The notes under the pieces: model-generated
Told to the model about the DNA's origin: nothing
Database searches by the model: none
What the model saw: the letters and a program-made list of their open reading frames with translations, nothing else
Position numbers and translations under genes: made by a program
Assembly (NCBI RefSeq): GCF_015235415.1
Contig: NZ_JADGLL010000008.1
Coordinates: 1 to 64,000, forward strand
DNA: 64,000 nt
Direction: 5' to 3'
From: Microbacterium paludicola
Lineage (GTDB): Bacteria; Actinomycetota; Actinomycetes; Actinomycetales; Microbacteriaceae
Shown here: positions 53,733-61,498 of the stretch, piece by piece
Position numbering within the stretch: position 1 is the first letter of the stretch
Layout of the letters: every line of letters starts with the position of its first letter

Positions 53733-55982
53733 TCAGCGGAACGAGCGCAGGCGCAGGCTGTTCAGCACCACGAACACGCTCGAGAACGCCATCGCGGCTC
53801 CGGCGACCATCGGGGTGAGCAGGCCCAGCGCCGCGAGCGGGATCGCCGCGACGTTGTAGCCGAACGCCCAGAACAGGTTGCCGCGGATGATCGCGAGCAC
53901 GCGGCGCGAGAGCCGCACGGCGTCCCCCGCCGCGGTGAGCGAGTCGCGTACAAGGGTGATGTCGCTGGCGTGCATCGCGGCGTCCGTGCCGCCGCCCATG
54001 GCGATGCCGAGGTCGGCGGTGGCGAGAGCCGCGGCGTCGTTCACGCCGTCTCCGACCATCGCGACGCGGCGTCCGCTCTCCTGCAGTCGCCGGATCTCGT
54101 CGACCTTCCCCTCGGGCGAGACCCCCGCGATGACGGTCTGGATTCCGACCTCGTCGGCCACCGCCCGCGCGACGCCCTCGCCGTCGCCGGTCAGGAGCAC
54201 GACGTCGAGCCCGAGGTCGCGCAGGCCCGTGATGGCCTCGCGGCTGTCGTCCCGCACCGTGTCGCCGACGAGGATGGCCGCGCGCGCCGTGGGGCTCATC
54301 CCCGCGGCCGCGGCCCAGCCGACGATCACCACGGTCGACACGGCGTCCCGCGCGACGGCGGCGAGGTCGTCCGGCACACGCGCACCGCGCGCGGCGGCGA
54401 GCTTCAGACCCCCGGCGAACGCATCGCGGCCGTCCACCGTTCCCGTCACCCCGTGCCCGGCGTGGTTGCGGAAGCCGGTCACGGCCGGCAGTTCGGCGCC
54501 GTCGTCGGCGGCCGCGACGATCGCGCGGGCGATCGGGTGCTCCGATCCCGACTCCAGCGCCGCGGCGATCCGCAGCACCTCGTCGCGGTCGGCGCCGCGC
54601 CCGAGCACGACGTCGTGGACGGTCATCCGTCCGCTGGTCACCGTGCCGGTCTTGTCGAGCACGACCGTGTCGATGCGTCCGGCGCTCTCGATCGCCTCGG
54701 GACCGGTGATCAGGATGCCCCGCTGCGCGCCGCGCCCGGTGCCGACCAGGATCGCGACGGGGGTTGCGAGCCCGAGCGCACAGGGGCACGCGATGATCAG
54801 CACCGCGACGGCGGCGACGAAGCCCGCCTCGAGACCCTGCCCCGCGAGAAGCCAGCCGACGAGGGTGAGGACGGCGAGCCCGATCACGACGGGGACGAAC
54901 ACTCCGGAGATCCGGTCGGCGAGCCGCTGGATCCGCGACTTGCCCGCCTGCGCATCCTCGACGAGCGCGGCGATCCGGGCGAGACGCGTCTCGGCTCCGA
55001 CCGCCGTCGCGCGGACGACGAGCCGCCCGTCGGTGGCGATGGTGCCGCCCGTGACCGCCGCGCCCGGGCCTGCCGCGACAGGCACCGACTCGCCGGTCAG
55101 CATGCTGGCGTCGATCGCGGCCTCGCCTGCCTCCACGACGCCATCCGTGGCGATCGTGCCGCCGGGGCGCACGATGAAGCGGTCACCGGGGTGCAGCCGC
55201 TCGACGGGGATCGTCTCCCCGTCGCGGCCGTCGGACGCGGCGAGCACGACCTCGCGCGCGCCGAGGTCGATCAGCGACCGCAGGGCGGCGCCGGCGCGGC
55301 GCTTCGAACGCTGCTCGATGAAACGTCCGAGCAGCAGGAACGTCGTGACGACCGCCGCGACCTCGAAGTACACGTGCATGCCGCCGGTGACCGTGACCCA
55401 GGCGCTCCAGAGCAGCGCCGCCATGGTGCCGAGCGTGATCAGGGTGTCCATCGTCGCGGCCCCGTGGCGCGCGTTGCGCAGCGTGGCGCGGTGGAACGGC
55501 CATCCCGCCCAGAGCACAACGGGCAGGCTGAGCGCGAGCATCGCCCACTGCCAGCCCGGGAACTGCAGCGGCATGATCATCGAGACCAGCAGGATCGGCA
55601 CGCTCAGCACGGCGGCCACGATCAGTCGGGTGCGCAGCGGCGTCTCCCCCGCGACGTCCTCGACGTCGTGCACGTGACCCGAATGATCCTCGTGGCCCTC
55701 GTGATCCTCGTGCGCGCCGCCCTCGTGCACGTGGTGCGCGACCGGGGCCGCGGCACGACGCACGGTGGCGTCGTATCCCGCGGACTTGACGGCCTCGACC
55801 AGCGCCTCGTCGCCGATGCCGGTCGGCGCCTGAACCTTCGCCGACTCGGTCGCGAGGTTCACCGCCGCCTCGACACCGGGAACCAGCTGCAGCCGCTTCT
55901 CGACACGCGCGACACAGCTTGCGCAGGTCATCCCCTGGATGTCGAGGACGACGTCGCGGCGGTCCTGCACCGTGCCGCTCAT
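53733..55982 (-). CDS. copA: Copper-translocating P1B-type ATPase
   Basis: The 749-residue copper exporter has an N-terminal heavy-metal domain (GMTCASC, Cys20/Cys23) and a His-rich stretch (HHVHEGGAHEDHEGHEDHSG). It has eight membrane helices with CPC near residue 397, the phosphorylation motif DKTGTVT near 441, and GDGVND. The ATG overlaps the copZ stop (ATGA). It pumps Cu(I) out of the cytosol. Regulation by a CsoR-type repressor is likely from the operator at 56231. Confidence 0.95.
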   Translation of the reverse strand: MSGTVQDRRDVVLDIQGMTCASCVARVEKRLQLVPGVEAAVNLATESAKVQAPTGIGDEALVEAVKSAGYDATVRRAAAPVAHHVHEGGAHEDHEGHEDHSGHVHDVEDVAGETPLRTRLIVAAVLSVPILLVSMIMPLQFPGWQWAMLALSLPVVLWAGWPFHRATLRNARHGAATMDTLITLGTMAALLWSAWVTVTGGMHVYFEVAAVVTTFLLLGRFIEQRSKRRAGAALRSLIDLGAREVVLAASDGRDGETIPVERLHPGDRFIVRPGGTIATDGVVEAGEAAIDASMLTGESVPVAAGPGAAVTGGTIATDGRLVVRATAVGAETRLARIAALVEDAQAGKSRIQRLADRISGVFVPVVIGLAVLTLVGWLLAGQGLEAGFVAAVAVLIIACPCALGLATPVAILVGTGRGAQRGILITGPEAIESAGRIDTVVLDKTGTVTSGRMTVHDVVLGRGADRDEVLRIAAALESGSEHPIARAIVAAADDGAELPAVTGFRNHAGHGVTGTVDGRDAFAGGLKLAAARGARVPDDLAAVARDAVSTVVIVGWAAAAGMSPTARAAILVGDTVRDDSREAITGLRDLGLDVVLLTGDGEGVARAVADEVGIQTVIAGVSPEGKVDEIRRLQESGRRVAMVGDGVNDAAALATADLGIAMGGGTDAAMHASDITLVRDSLTAAGDAVRLSRRVLAIIRGNLFWAFGYNVAAIPLAALGLLTPMVAGAAMAFSSVFVVLNSLRLRSFR

Positions 55983-56194
55983 GACCGGCCTCCGAAGGTG
56001 TAGCCCGCCTCCGCGACGGCCGCGGCGACGTCCTCGTCCGCGATCGGGCCGGTCGACTGCACGGCGACCGTCCCCGCCTCGAGATCGACGTCTGCGGCCG
56101 TGACGGCGTCGAGCGACTGGATGCCGGCGGCGACGGTCTGGGCGCAGTGACCGCACGTCATGCCCTGGACGAGATAGGTGGTGGTGGTGCTCAT
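55979..56194 (-). CDS. copZ: CopZ-like copper chaperone
   Basis: The 71-residue heavy-metal-associated domain has the binding motif GMTCGHC. It delivers Cu(I) to CopA, whose gene it overlaps. The ATG 56194 has GAAAGGAAG upstream. It is the first gene of the copper operon. Confidence 0.93.
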   Translation of the reverse strand: MSTTTTYLVQGMTCGHCAQTVAAGIQSLDAVTAADVDLEAGTVAVQSTGPIADEDVAAAVAEAGYTFGGRS

Positions 56195-56230
56195 TGTGCT
56201 TCCTTTCGTCGTTCCTGGACGAGAACCAGC

Positions 56231-56247
56231 ATACCCCCCGGGGGTAT
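56231..56247. promoter_or_regulatory. CsoR-type copper operator
   Basis: ATACCCCCCGGGGGTAT is a palindrome with perfect eight-base arms around a single central base, 36 bases before copZ. G-tract/C-tract dyads with TAC/GTA ends are the binding sites of copper-sensing CsoR repressors. It also lies 32 bases upstream of deoC and overlaps that divergent promoter region. Confidence 0.75.
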
Positions 56248-56278
56248 TCCCGCAACGCCGGAGACGTAGGCTGGAGGC

Positions 56279-57016
56279 ATGAGCATCGAGCTGACCGAGC
56301 GCGCCGTCGCCGCCACCATCGACCACGCGATCCTGAAGCCGGACTTCACCCGCGCCGACGTCGACCGCGAGCTCGACATCGCCGCCGAGTGGGGCGTGTT
56401 CAGCGTGTGCGTGCGCCCGTCCGACATCGCCTACGCCGTGCGCCGCCTCGACGGCACGGGCGTCGCGGTGGGCACCGTGATCGGCTTCCCGCACGGCACC
56501 ACGTCGACGGCCGCGAAGGTCGCCGAGCTCCAGCGCGCGAAGGACGACGGCGCGACCGAGTTCGACATGGTCGTGCACATCGGCGCCCTGCGCTCGGGCG
56601 AGGACGACCTCGTCACGGCCGACATCGCCGCGGTGGTCGAGGCTGCGGGGGGTCGCTCGTCCGAGGGCGGCTTCGTCACCAAGGTGATCCTCGAGACCAG
56701 CTACCTCGACCTCGAGCAGATCGCGCGCGGAAGCCGACTCACCGAGACGGGCGGCGCGACGTTCGTGAAGACCTCCACCGGCTTCGCCGGCGGCGGCGCC
56801 ACGGTCGAGCACGTCACCCTCATGCGCGAGAGCGTCTCCCCCGCCGTCCAGGTGAAGGCCTCCGGCGGCGTGCGCGGGCTCGACTCGGCGATCGCCATGC
56901 TCGAAGCGGGCGCGACGCGCCTCGGCACCAGCGCGAGCGCCACGATCCTCGGCGAGCTCCGCGCCCGCGCCGAGGGCCGCGAGGGCACGGCCGCGGAGGA
57001 CCGCAGCAGCTATTGA
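56279..57016 (+). CDS. deoC: Deoxyribose-phosphate aldolase
   Basis: The 245-residue class I aldolase splits deoxyribose 5-phosphate into glyceraldehyde 3-phosphate and acetaldehyde. The Schiff-base Lys164 is in FVKTSTGF, Lys193 in VKASGGVRG and Asp96 in EFDMVVHIG. The ATG follows TAGGCT by six bases. The copper operator lies in the shared upstream region, so copper could affect it. Confidence 0.94.
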   Translation: MSIELTERAVAATIDHAILKPDFTRADVDRELDIAAEWGVFSVCVRPSDIAYAVRRLDGTGVAVGTVIGFPHGTTSTAAKVAELQRAKDDGATEFDMVVHIGALRSGEDDLVTADIAAVVEAAGGRSSEGGFVTKVILETSYLDLEQIARGSRLTETGGATFVKTSTGFAGGGATVEHVTLMRESVSPAVQVKASGGVRGLDSAIAMLEAGATRLGTSASATILGELRARAEGREGTAAEDRSSY

Positions 57017-57068
57017 TCGCTCGCGCCGGCGCGCTCGCACAGGGTGAAGGCGCACTCGCGTATCGGCA

Positions 57069-57104
57069 GGTCGTCTCGACTCGCTTCGCTCGCTCGACAA
57101 CCGG
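57069..57104 (+). repeat. Half copy of the hairpin-array repeat
   Basis: TCGTCTCGACTCGCTTCGCT followed by CGCTCGACAACCGG matches the right arm of the array units at 35-36 kb (TCATCTCGACTCGCTCCGCT, CGCTCGATAACCGG). The left arm is absent. Confidence 0.65.
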
Positions 57105-57116
57105 ACTGCAACCCCG

Positions 57117-57199
57117 TGCGAACGAAGTGAGCGTGCCGCCGATGCGGCCCACCAGCGCGCCCGGACGGAGCGAAGCGACAGCCATGGAGCGCGAGCCCG
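57117..57199 (+). repeat. Dispersed intergenic repeat, partial copy left of the IS
   Basis: It begins TGCGAACGAAGTGAGCGTGC and continues to GAGCGCGAGCCC, after which similarity to the complete copy (50378-50500) ends. A second start of the same unit follows at 57226 and is interrupted by the IS110 element. Confidence 0.75.
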
Positions 57200-57225
57200 T
57201 AAAGGGCTCACCGAAGCGCCCCATG

Positions 57226-57245
57226 TGCGAACGAAGTGAGCGAAG
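57226..57245 (+). repeat. Left flank of the IS110 insertion site
   Basis: TGCGAACGAAGTGAGCGAAG is the start of a dispersed repeat unit cut by the element. The last two bases (57244-57245, AG; CT on the transposase strand) are the core dinucleotide, found again at 58564-58565. GAGCGA (57238-57243) is the reverse complement of the target-guide segment at 58455-58460. Confidence 0.75.
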
Positions 57246-57257
57246 CTTCTATGTGTG
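57246..57257. other. Right end (RE) of the IS110 element
   Basis: Only 12 bases separate the transposase stop from the host flank, as expected for an IS110-group element, whose long non-coding end is upstream of the transposase. GCTTCTAT (57245-57252) recurs as the donor guide at 58393-58400. Confidence 0.65.
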
Positions 57258-58289
57258 TCAACTGGCTTCGAGGAGTCGGTAGAGGGTGCGGGCGAGGTAG
57301 CGCTTGAGGATGCGGCGGATGTCGCGGTCGGTGCGGCCCTCGGCTCGGCGGCGTTGGGCGTAGGCGAGGGTTTCGGGGTGTGAGCGCCAGCGGGTGATGA
57401 TCACCCGGTGCAGGGCGGCGTTGAGGCGTCGGTCACCGCCGCGGTCGAGGCGGTGGCGGGTCCGATCTCCGCTGGAGGCGGGTTTGGGTGCGGTGCCGGC
57501 CAAGCGGGCGAAGGCCGCTTCGGAGCGGACCCGGCCGGGGTGGGACCAGGAGGCGAACACCTGAGCTGCGCTGACGGGGCCGATGCCGGGCTGGGTCAGC
57601 AGCTGCGGGACGAGCTGTCGGACCAGGTTGGTGAGGGCGTTCTTGTTCGCTGCGAGGTCCTCGCGCAGGGTGAGGGACCTGCCTGCCAGGCGGATCGCTT
57701 CCGACCGGGCTGTGGCGGTGTCGATGGGCTCGTTGGTGCGAGCGCGCCATGCGGCGATCTGCCGGGTCTGGGCGAGGGTGAGCTTCTTGCGGGCGTCGAT
57801 GCCGAGGTCGAACCGGCGGGCGAGGGCATTGAGCGCGTTGATCGCTTTGGTGCGCTCGCGAGACATCTGCTCACGTGTGGTCAGGAGGATCTGGATGGCG
57901 TCGCGCTCGGGGCCGTCCTTGCGGTCGTTGAGGGTCTCGACCTCGAGGGGCAGGACCGACGCCGCTGCGGCGCGCGCGTCGAGACGGTCGTCCTTGCCGG
58001 AGGGGCGGTAACGGATCTTGGGGGCTTCGACGACGCGGATCCCCGCCCCGCCCAGAGCCTCGGCCAGGGGGCGCCCGTAGGAGCCGGCGCCGTCGAGGGA
58101 GGCGAGCATGGGGGCGCCCTCGGCCAGCGCGGTCAGCCAGGTGGTCGCGCGGGCGATGCCGGCCGGTCCTGTCGGGAAGGACCGCTCCTCGAGGAGGCGG
58201 CCGGTGCCGTCAAGGACGGCGTACTGGTGCTTCTTGGAGTGGGTGTCGACCCCGGTGATGAACCGGTAACGGTCTGCGACGATGGTCAC
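57258..58289 (-). CDS. IS110-family transposase (DEDD/serine recombinase)
   Basis: The 343-residue recombinase has an N-terminal RuvC-like domain with acidic residues Asp15 (GVDTHSKK), Asp66 (ASLDGAGSYG), Asp101 and Asp104 (GKDDRLDARAAA). The second residue is Glu in most relatives. The C-terminal Tnp domain (LLTQPGIGPVSAAQVFASW) has the serine motif APKPASSGDRTRHRL (Ser272/273). GTG 58289 with GGAGAG upstream is the start; the longer frame to 58463 runs through the bridge-RNA region and is not protein-like. It is guided by the RNA at 58326-58531. Confidence 0.92.
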   Translation of the reverse strand: MTIVADRYRFITGVDTHSKKHQYAVLDGTGRLLEERSFPTGPAGIARATTWLTALAEGAPMLASLDGAGSYGRPLAEALGGAGIRVVEAPKIRYRPSGKDDRLDARAAAASVLPLEVETLNDRKDGPERDAIQILLTTREQMSRERTKAINALNALARRFDLGIDARKKLTLAQTRQIAAWRARTNEPIDTATARSEAIRLAGRSLTLREDLAANKNALTNLVRQLVPQLLTQPGIGPVSAAQVFASWSHPGRVRSEAAFARLAGTAPKPASSGDRTRHRLDRGGDRRLNAALHRVIITRWRSHPETLAYAQRRRAEGRTDRDIRRILKRYLARTLYRLLEAS

Positions 58290-58325
58290 TGCGATCTCTC
58301 CTTCTTCAGCGGATGGACGGTCGTA

Positions 58326-58531
58326 GCCGACGCCCGGGCGCTGAGGAAGTCGTCGCGGGACGGAACTGTCATGAGCCACTGCGAATGGCCGTGCTTCTAT
58401 CAAGTCACCGCGGCGGGCAGCGCCCGGCGTCGGCACCCCCACCGGGCGGACGAATCGCTCCAAGACACACGCGGACGTGGTCAGTGCCGCGGTGAGTCAC
58501 ACCCGGCAGGGGTACCAGCACCGACCCTGCC
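58326..58531 (-). ncRNA. Predicted bridge RNA of the IS110 element
   Basis: On the minus strand: a 5' hairpin (GGCAGGG/CCCTGCC, 58531-58505); a first loop closed by CCGGGTG (58506-58500) and CGCCCGG (58448-58442); and a second loop closed by a 17-base stem (58434-58418 with 58343-58326, one bulged base). The first loop holds CCGCGGCACT (58492-58483), identical to the left target flank plus CT core, and GAGCGA (58460-58455), complementary to the right target flank. The second holds ATAGAAGC (58400-58393), identical to the right end of the IS, and TGACAG (58371-58366), complementary to its left end. Each loop has a small apical hairpin. This is the IS621-type layout. Confidence 0.85.
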
Positions 58532-58563
58532 AGCAAGGCACGGCCAGCCGCCATCACACTGAC

Positions 58564-58673
58564 AGTGCCGCGGATGCGGCCACCAGCGCGCCCGGACCGG
58601 AGCGAAGCGACGTCACATCGAGCGCGAGCCCCGGCGCGGAGCGTCGGGGCGAGTGATCGATCCGCGCGCGGCC
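58564..58673 (+). repeat. Dispersed intergenic repeat, right part beyond the IS
   Basis: AGTGCCGCGGATGCGGCC onward continues the unit interrupted at 57245 and runs to CGCGCGGCC at 58673. The first ten bases are also present inside the element (58483-58492) as the target guide. Its last 22 bases are repeated with one change at 58686-58707, next to the ribF stop. Confidence 0.8.
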
Positions 58674-58707
58674 AGAAAAAAACCCGTGATCGATGCGCGC
58701 GCGGCCA

Positions 58708-59679
58708 CTAAGAAGAAGTAGACGTCAGCACAAGCCGGGCGCGGGTGACGTCATCCGTCATCTGCTCGATGAGCTTGTCGACGCCTTCGAACGCCACCAT
58801 GCCGCGGATGCGCGCGACGAATTCGATCTCGACCCGGCGGTCGTAGAGGTCGAGGTCGGTCTCGTCGAGGACGTACGCCTCGACCTGGCGCAGCTCGACG
58901 TCGTCGAACGTCGGGTTCGTGCCGATCGAGATCGCCGCGGGATAACGGACGCCGGATCGCAGCACTCCCTCGGGTGAGCGCTCTATGAGCCAGCCCGCGT
59001 AGACGCCGTCGGCGGGCACGTAGCCCTCGGCATCGGGCGACAGGTTGGCGGTGGGGAATCCCAGCTGGCGGCCGCGCTCGAGGCCGTGGACGACGTCGCC
59101 GGTCACGCTCGGGAAGCGCCCGAGCAGCTTCGCCGCGCGCTCGACGTCGCCCGCGTCCAGCAGCTCGCGGATCCAGGTGGACGACACCCGGCGGCCATCG
59201 CCGGCGCTCACGACGTCGGCGACCTCCTCGACCTCGAACCCGAGATCCTCGCCCATCCGCTGCAGCAGAGCGACGTCACCGGTTCCGCCGCGGCCGAACC
59301 GGAAGTCGCTGCCGACGAGCACGCGGCGCGCGTGCAGCCCGGCGACGATCACGCGTCGGACGAAGGCCTCCGGCTCCTCGGCGGCGAGCTCCTCGTCGAA
59401 GCGCAGCATGAGCGTGGCGTCGATTCCTGTGCGTCCGAGCAGGTCTATCTTCTGGTCGACTCCGACGAGGGGGCGGGGGCAGCGTTCGGGCGCGATGATG
59501 GCGAGCGGGTTGCGGTCGAACGTCACCGCGACGGTGCGCGCGTCGGTCGACGCGGCATCCACCAGCATCTTCTCGATCAGCGCGCGGTGCCCCGCGTGGA
59601 CGCCGTCGAACTTGCCGATCGCGATCACCGTCTGGCCGAAGCCGGCCGGGATGTCCTCGACGTTCTCGAACAGGATCAT
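58708..59679 (-). CDS. ribF: Bifunctional riboflavin kinase / FAD synthetase
   Basis: The 323-residue enzyme phosphorylates riboflavin and adenylates FMN. The N-terminal FAD synthetase domain shows IGKFDGVHAGHRALIEKML and VLVGSDFRFGRGGTGD; the C-terminal kinase domain shows GRQLGFPTANLSP and ISIGTNPTFDD. The ATG overlaps the stop of the upstream membrane-protein gene (ATGA). It is the last gene of a minus-strand run starting at truB. Confidence 0.95.
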   Translation of the reverse strand: MILFENVEDIPAGFGQTVIAIGKFDGVHAGHRALIEKMLVDAASTDARTVAVTFDRNPLAIIAPERCPRPLVGVDQKIDLLGRTGIDATLMLRFDEELAAEEPEAFVRRVIVAGLHARRVLVGSDFRFGRGGTGDVALLQRMGEDLGFEVEEVADVVSAGDGRRVSSTWIRELLDAGDVERAAKLLGRFPSVTGDVVHGLERGRQLGFPTANLSPDAEGYVPADGVYAGWLIERSPEGVLRSGVRYPAAISIGTNPTFDDVELRQVEAYVLDETDLDLYDRRVEIEFVARIRGMVAFEGVDKLIEQMTDDVTRARLVLTSTSS

Positions 59680-60146
59680 CGGGTCGCCTCGACGAGGGAC
59701 TCGTCGCGCGCGGCGGGCTGGGCGACGCGGTGGGTGATCAGCCACCAGAGGCCGAAGAACGGCAGCACGAGCGGGATGAAGAGGTACCCGATGCCGTACT
59801 GCGACCACACCGTCGGGTGCTGGAACAGCTCGGGAAGCACGATCGAGAGCGTGCCGATGACCAGCACGCCGACGAGCTCGAACGCGATCGCGACCCACGC
59901 GACCGCGTACCAGCCCGAGCGCCGCGAGAACACAAGCGCGAGCGTGGCGAGCACGTAGACCACGGCGGACGCGGCCGACAAGGAGTACGCGAGCGGCGCC
60001 TCGTGGAAGCGCTCGGCGATCTGGACGAACGAGCGCCCCGTGGCGGCGAGCGCCATAACGGCGTAGACGATGACGAGCACCCGGCCGATGCCGGTCATGC
60101 GGCGGGCTGGCGTGGGCTGCGAGGACGTTTCGACGGGCGCGGTCAT
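59676..60146 (-). CDS. Four-helix membrane protein in the truB-ribF unit
   Basis: The 156-residue protein has four clear membrane helices (about 22-42, 56-75, 82-103, 118-140) and ends in a charged tail. Its stop overlaps the ribF start (ATGA). I do not recognise a functional family; Microbacteriaceae often carry such a gene here. Confidence 0.78.
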   Translation of the reverse strand: MTAPVETSSQPTPARRMTGIGRVLVIVYAVMALAATGRSFVQIAERFHEAPLAYSLSAASAVVYVLATLALVFSRRSGWYAVAWVAIAFELVGVLVIGTLSIVLPELFQHPTVWSQYGIGYLFIPLVLPFFGLWWLITHRVAQPAARDESLVEATR

Positions 60147-60191
60147 AGCGCTGTCCAGTCTAGGCGCGCCATCCCGGGCGCGAGCCGGGGA

Positions 60192-60560
60192 TCAGGCGAC
60201 CTGGATGGTCCAGATCACCTGCATGCGCCACACCATCACGGCAACGGACAGGGCGACGATGCCCATGATCACTGTGCTCCAGCGGCTGCGCTCGATCAGC
60301 GCCCACCCGACGCCGGCGGCGGGAAGCAGCACGGCCGAGACGAGGTACGTCCAGAACTCGAGCACGCTGCCCGTGGGCGGGTTGCCGGCGAAGGGCGCCA
60401 CGATCGCGACGACGACCTGGACGATCAGCAGCAGCTCGACGAGGGCGAGCGCCCCCACGGTGAGGTCGCTCGGCCGCCTGCCGGCGAGCCCGAGCACAAC
60501 CCCGAGGAGGCCCGCGGCGACGGCCACAACGAGCTGGATGACGGTGAACCACAGGATCAC
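60192..60560 (-). CDS. Small membrane protein coupled to truB
   Basis: The 122-residue protein has four hydrophobic helices and begins MILWFTVIQLVVAVAAGLLG. Its ATG overlaps the truB stop (ATGA). No known motif; probably co-translated with TruB. Confidence 0.78.
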   Translation of the reverse strand: MILWFTVIQLVVAVAAGLLGVVLGLAGRRPSDLTVGALALVELLLIVQVVVAIVAPFAGNPPTGSVLEFWTYLVSAVLLPAAGVGWALIERSRWSTVIMGIVALSVAVMVWRMQVIWTIQVA

Positions 60561-61456
60561 GCCTGCACCTCCGGCATGTTCATTGCGCTCTTCAGCGCGG
60601 CGCCCCGCCGCTCGACGATGCCGACGAGCACACCATCCGGGTCGATCGCCGCCGCGTTCTGCCCCTCGATCCGCGCGGCGGCGCCCTCGAGCCGCTTGCC
60701 GTGACGCAGGTCTCGCGCCTCGTCGGCGGTGACGTCGAGGCGTCCGAGCACACGGGCGGCGACCTCGGCGGGCTCGAGCAGCGCCGGCTGGTCGGCGAGC
60801 GCCTCGAGGTCGTGTGCGTCGGCGAGCGCGAACGGGCCGATGCGCGTGCGTCGCAGCATCGTCAGGTGGCCGCCGACGCCGAGGCCCGCTCCGAGGTCCC
60901 GCGCGAGCGCCCGGATGTACGTGCCCGACGAGCAGTCGACGGTCACATCCAGGTCGATGGCGCCGTCCTGCCGCCGCGTGTTGTGCACCTCGAACCGGTC
61001 GATCGTCACCTCGCGTGCCTTGAGCTCGACGTCCTGGCCCGACCGGGCGAGGTCGTACGCGCGCTTGCCGTCCACCTTGATGGCGGAGAACGTGCTCGGG
61101 ACCTGCGAGATCCGCCCGGTCAGGGCGGCGACTCCCGCCGCGATCCGCTCGTCCGTGACCGCGGTCAGCGCCTCCGGATCGGCCGTCGAGACGACCTCTC
61201 CCTCGGCGTCGTCCGTCGTGGTCGCCGCGCCGAGCCGGATCGTCGCGGCGTAGGTCTTGTCCAGGCCGACGAGATACGTCAGCAGGCGGGTCGCTCCCTC
61301 GATGCCGAGCACGAGCAGCCCGGTGGCCATCGGGTCGAGCGTGCCGGCATGGCCGATCTTGCGGGTGCCGAACGCGCGGCGGGAGCGGGCGACCACGTCA
61401 TGGCTGGTGATCCCGCCCGGCTTGTCGACGAGCAGGATGCCGGACGCGGGACGCAT
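60557..61456 (-). CDS. truB: tRNA pseudouridine(55) synthase
   Basis: The 299-residue enzyme makes pseudouridine 55 in the T-loop of tRNAs. The catalytic Asp41 lies in GHAGTLDPMATGLLVLG; LVDKPGGITSHDVV and SSGTYIRALARDLGAGLG are also standard. ATG 61456 follows TACCCT by seven bases. In many bacteria truB is next to rbfA; here a lipoprotein gene, a GNAT gene and mutY lie between. Confidence 0.95.
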   Translation of the reverse strand: MRPASGILLVDKPGGITSHDVVARSRRAFGTRKIGHAGTLDPMATGLLVLGIEGATRLLTYLVGLDKTYAATIRLGAATTTDDAEGEVVSTADPEALTAVTDERIAAGVAALTGRISQVPSTFSAIKVDGKRAYDLARSGQDVELKAREVTIDRFEVHNTRRQDGAIDLDVTVDCSSGTYIRALARDLGAGLGVGGHLTMLRRTRIGPFALADAHDLEALADQPALLEPAEVAARVLGRLDVTADEARDLRHGKRLEGAAARIEGQNAAAIDPDGVLVGIVERRGAALKSAMNMPEVQA

Positions 61457-61498
61457 ACCCTCCAGGGTACGTGCCCCGCGCCGCGGCGCCGATGCAGC

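Larger units (their letters stand above)
57246..58563 (-). mobile_element. IS110-family insertion sequence, about 1.32 kb
   Basis: The element carries one transposase gene and a 275-base upstream non-coding end encoding a predicted bridge RNA. It has no terminal inverted repeats, as usual for IS110. The core dinucleotide CT (transposase strand) lies at both junctions (57244-57245 and 58564-58565). It is inserted within a dispersed host repeat, halves of which continue on each side. All parts look intact, so the element may be active. Confidence 0.88.

Noticed and set aside
55979..57211. A 410-residue frame fusing CopZ to an upstream sequence
   Set aside because: Only the last 71 codons are the copper chaperone. 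The rest is antisense to deoC and crosses the operator.
58290..58463. N-terminal extension of the IS110 transposase
   Set aside because: The extra 58 codons overlap the donor loop of the predicted bridge RNA and resemble no transposase sequence. GTG 58289 has a good ribosome site.
57243..58564. IS boundaries without a core dinucleotide (single-base overlap)
   Set aside because: Comparison with the intact repeat at 50 kb alone would give this. However, a shared CT at both junctions extends the guide matches on both sides and matches IS110 practice, so the CT-core boundaries were preferred.
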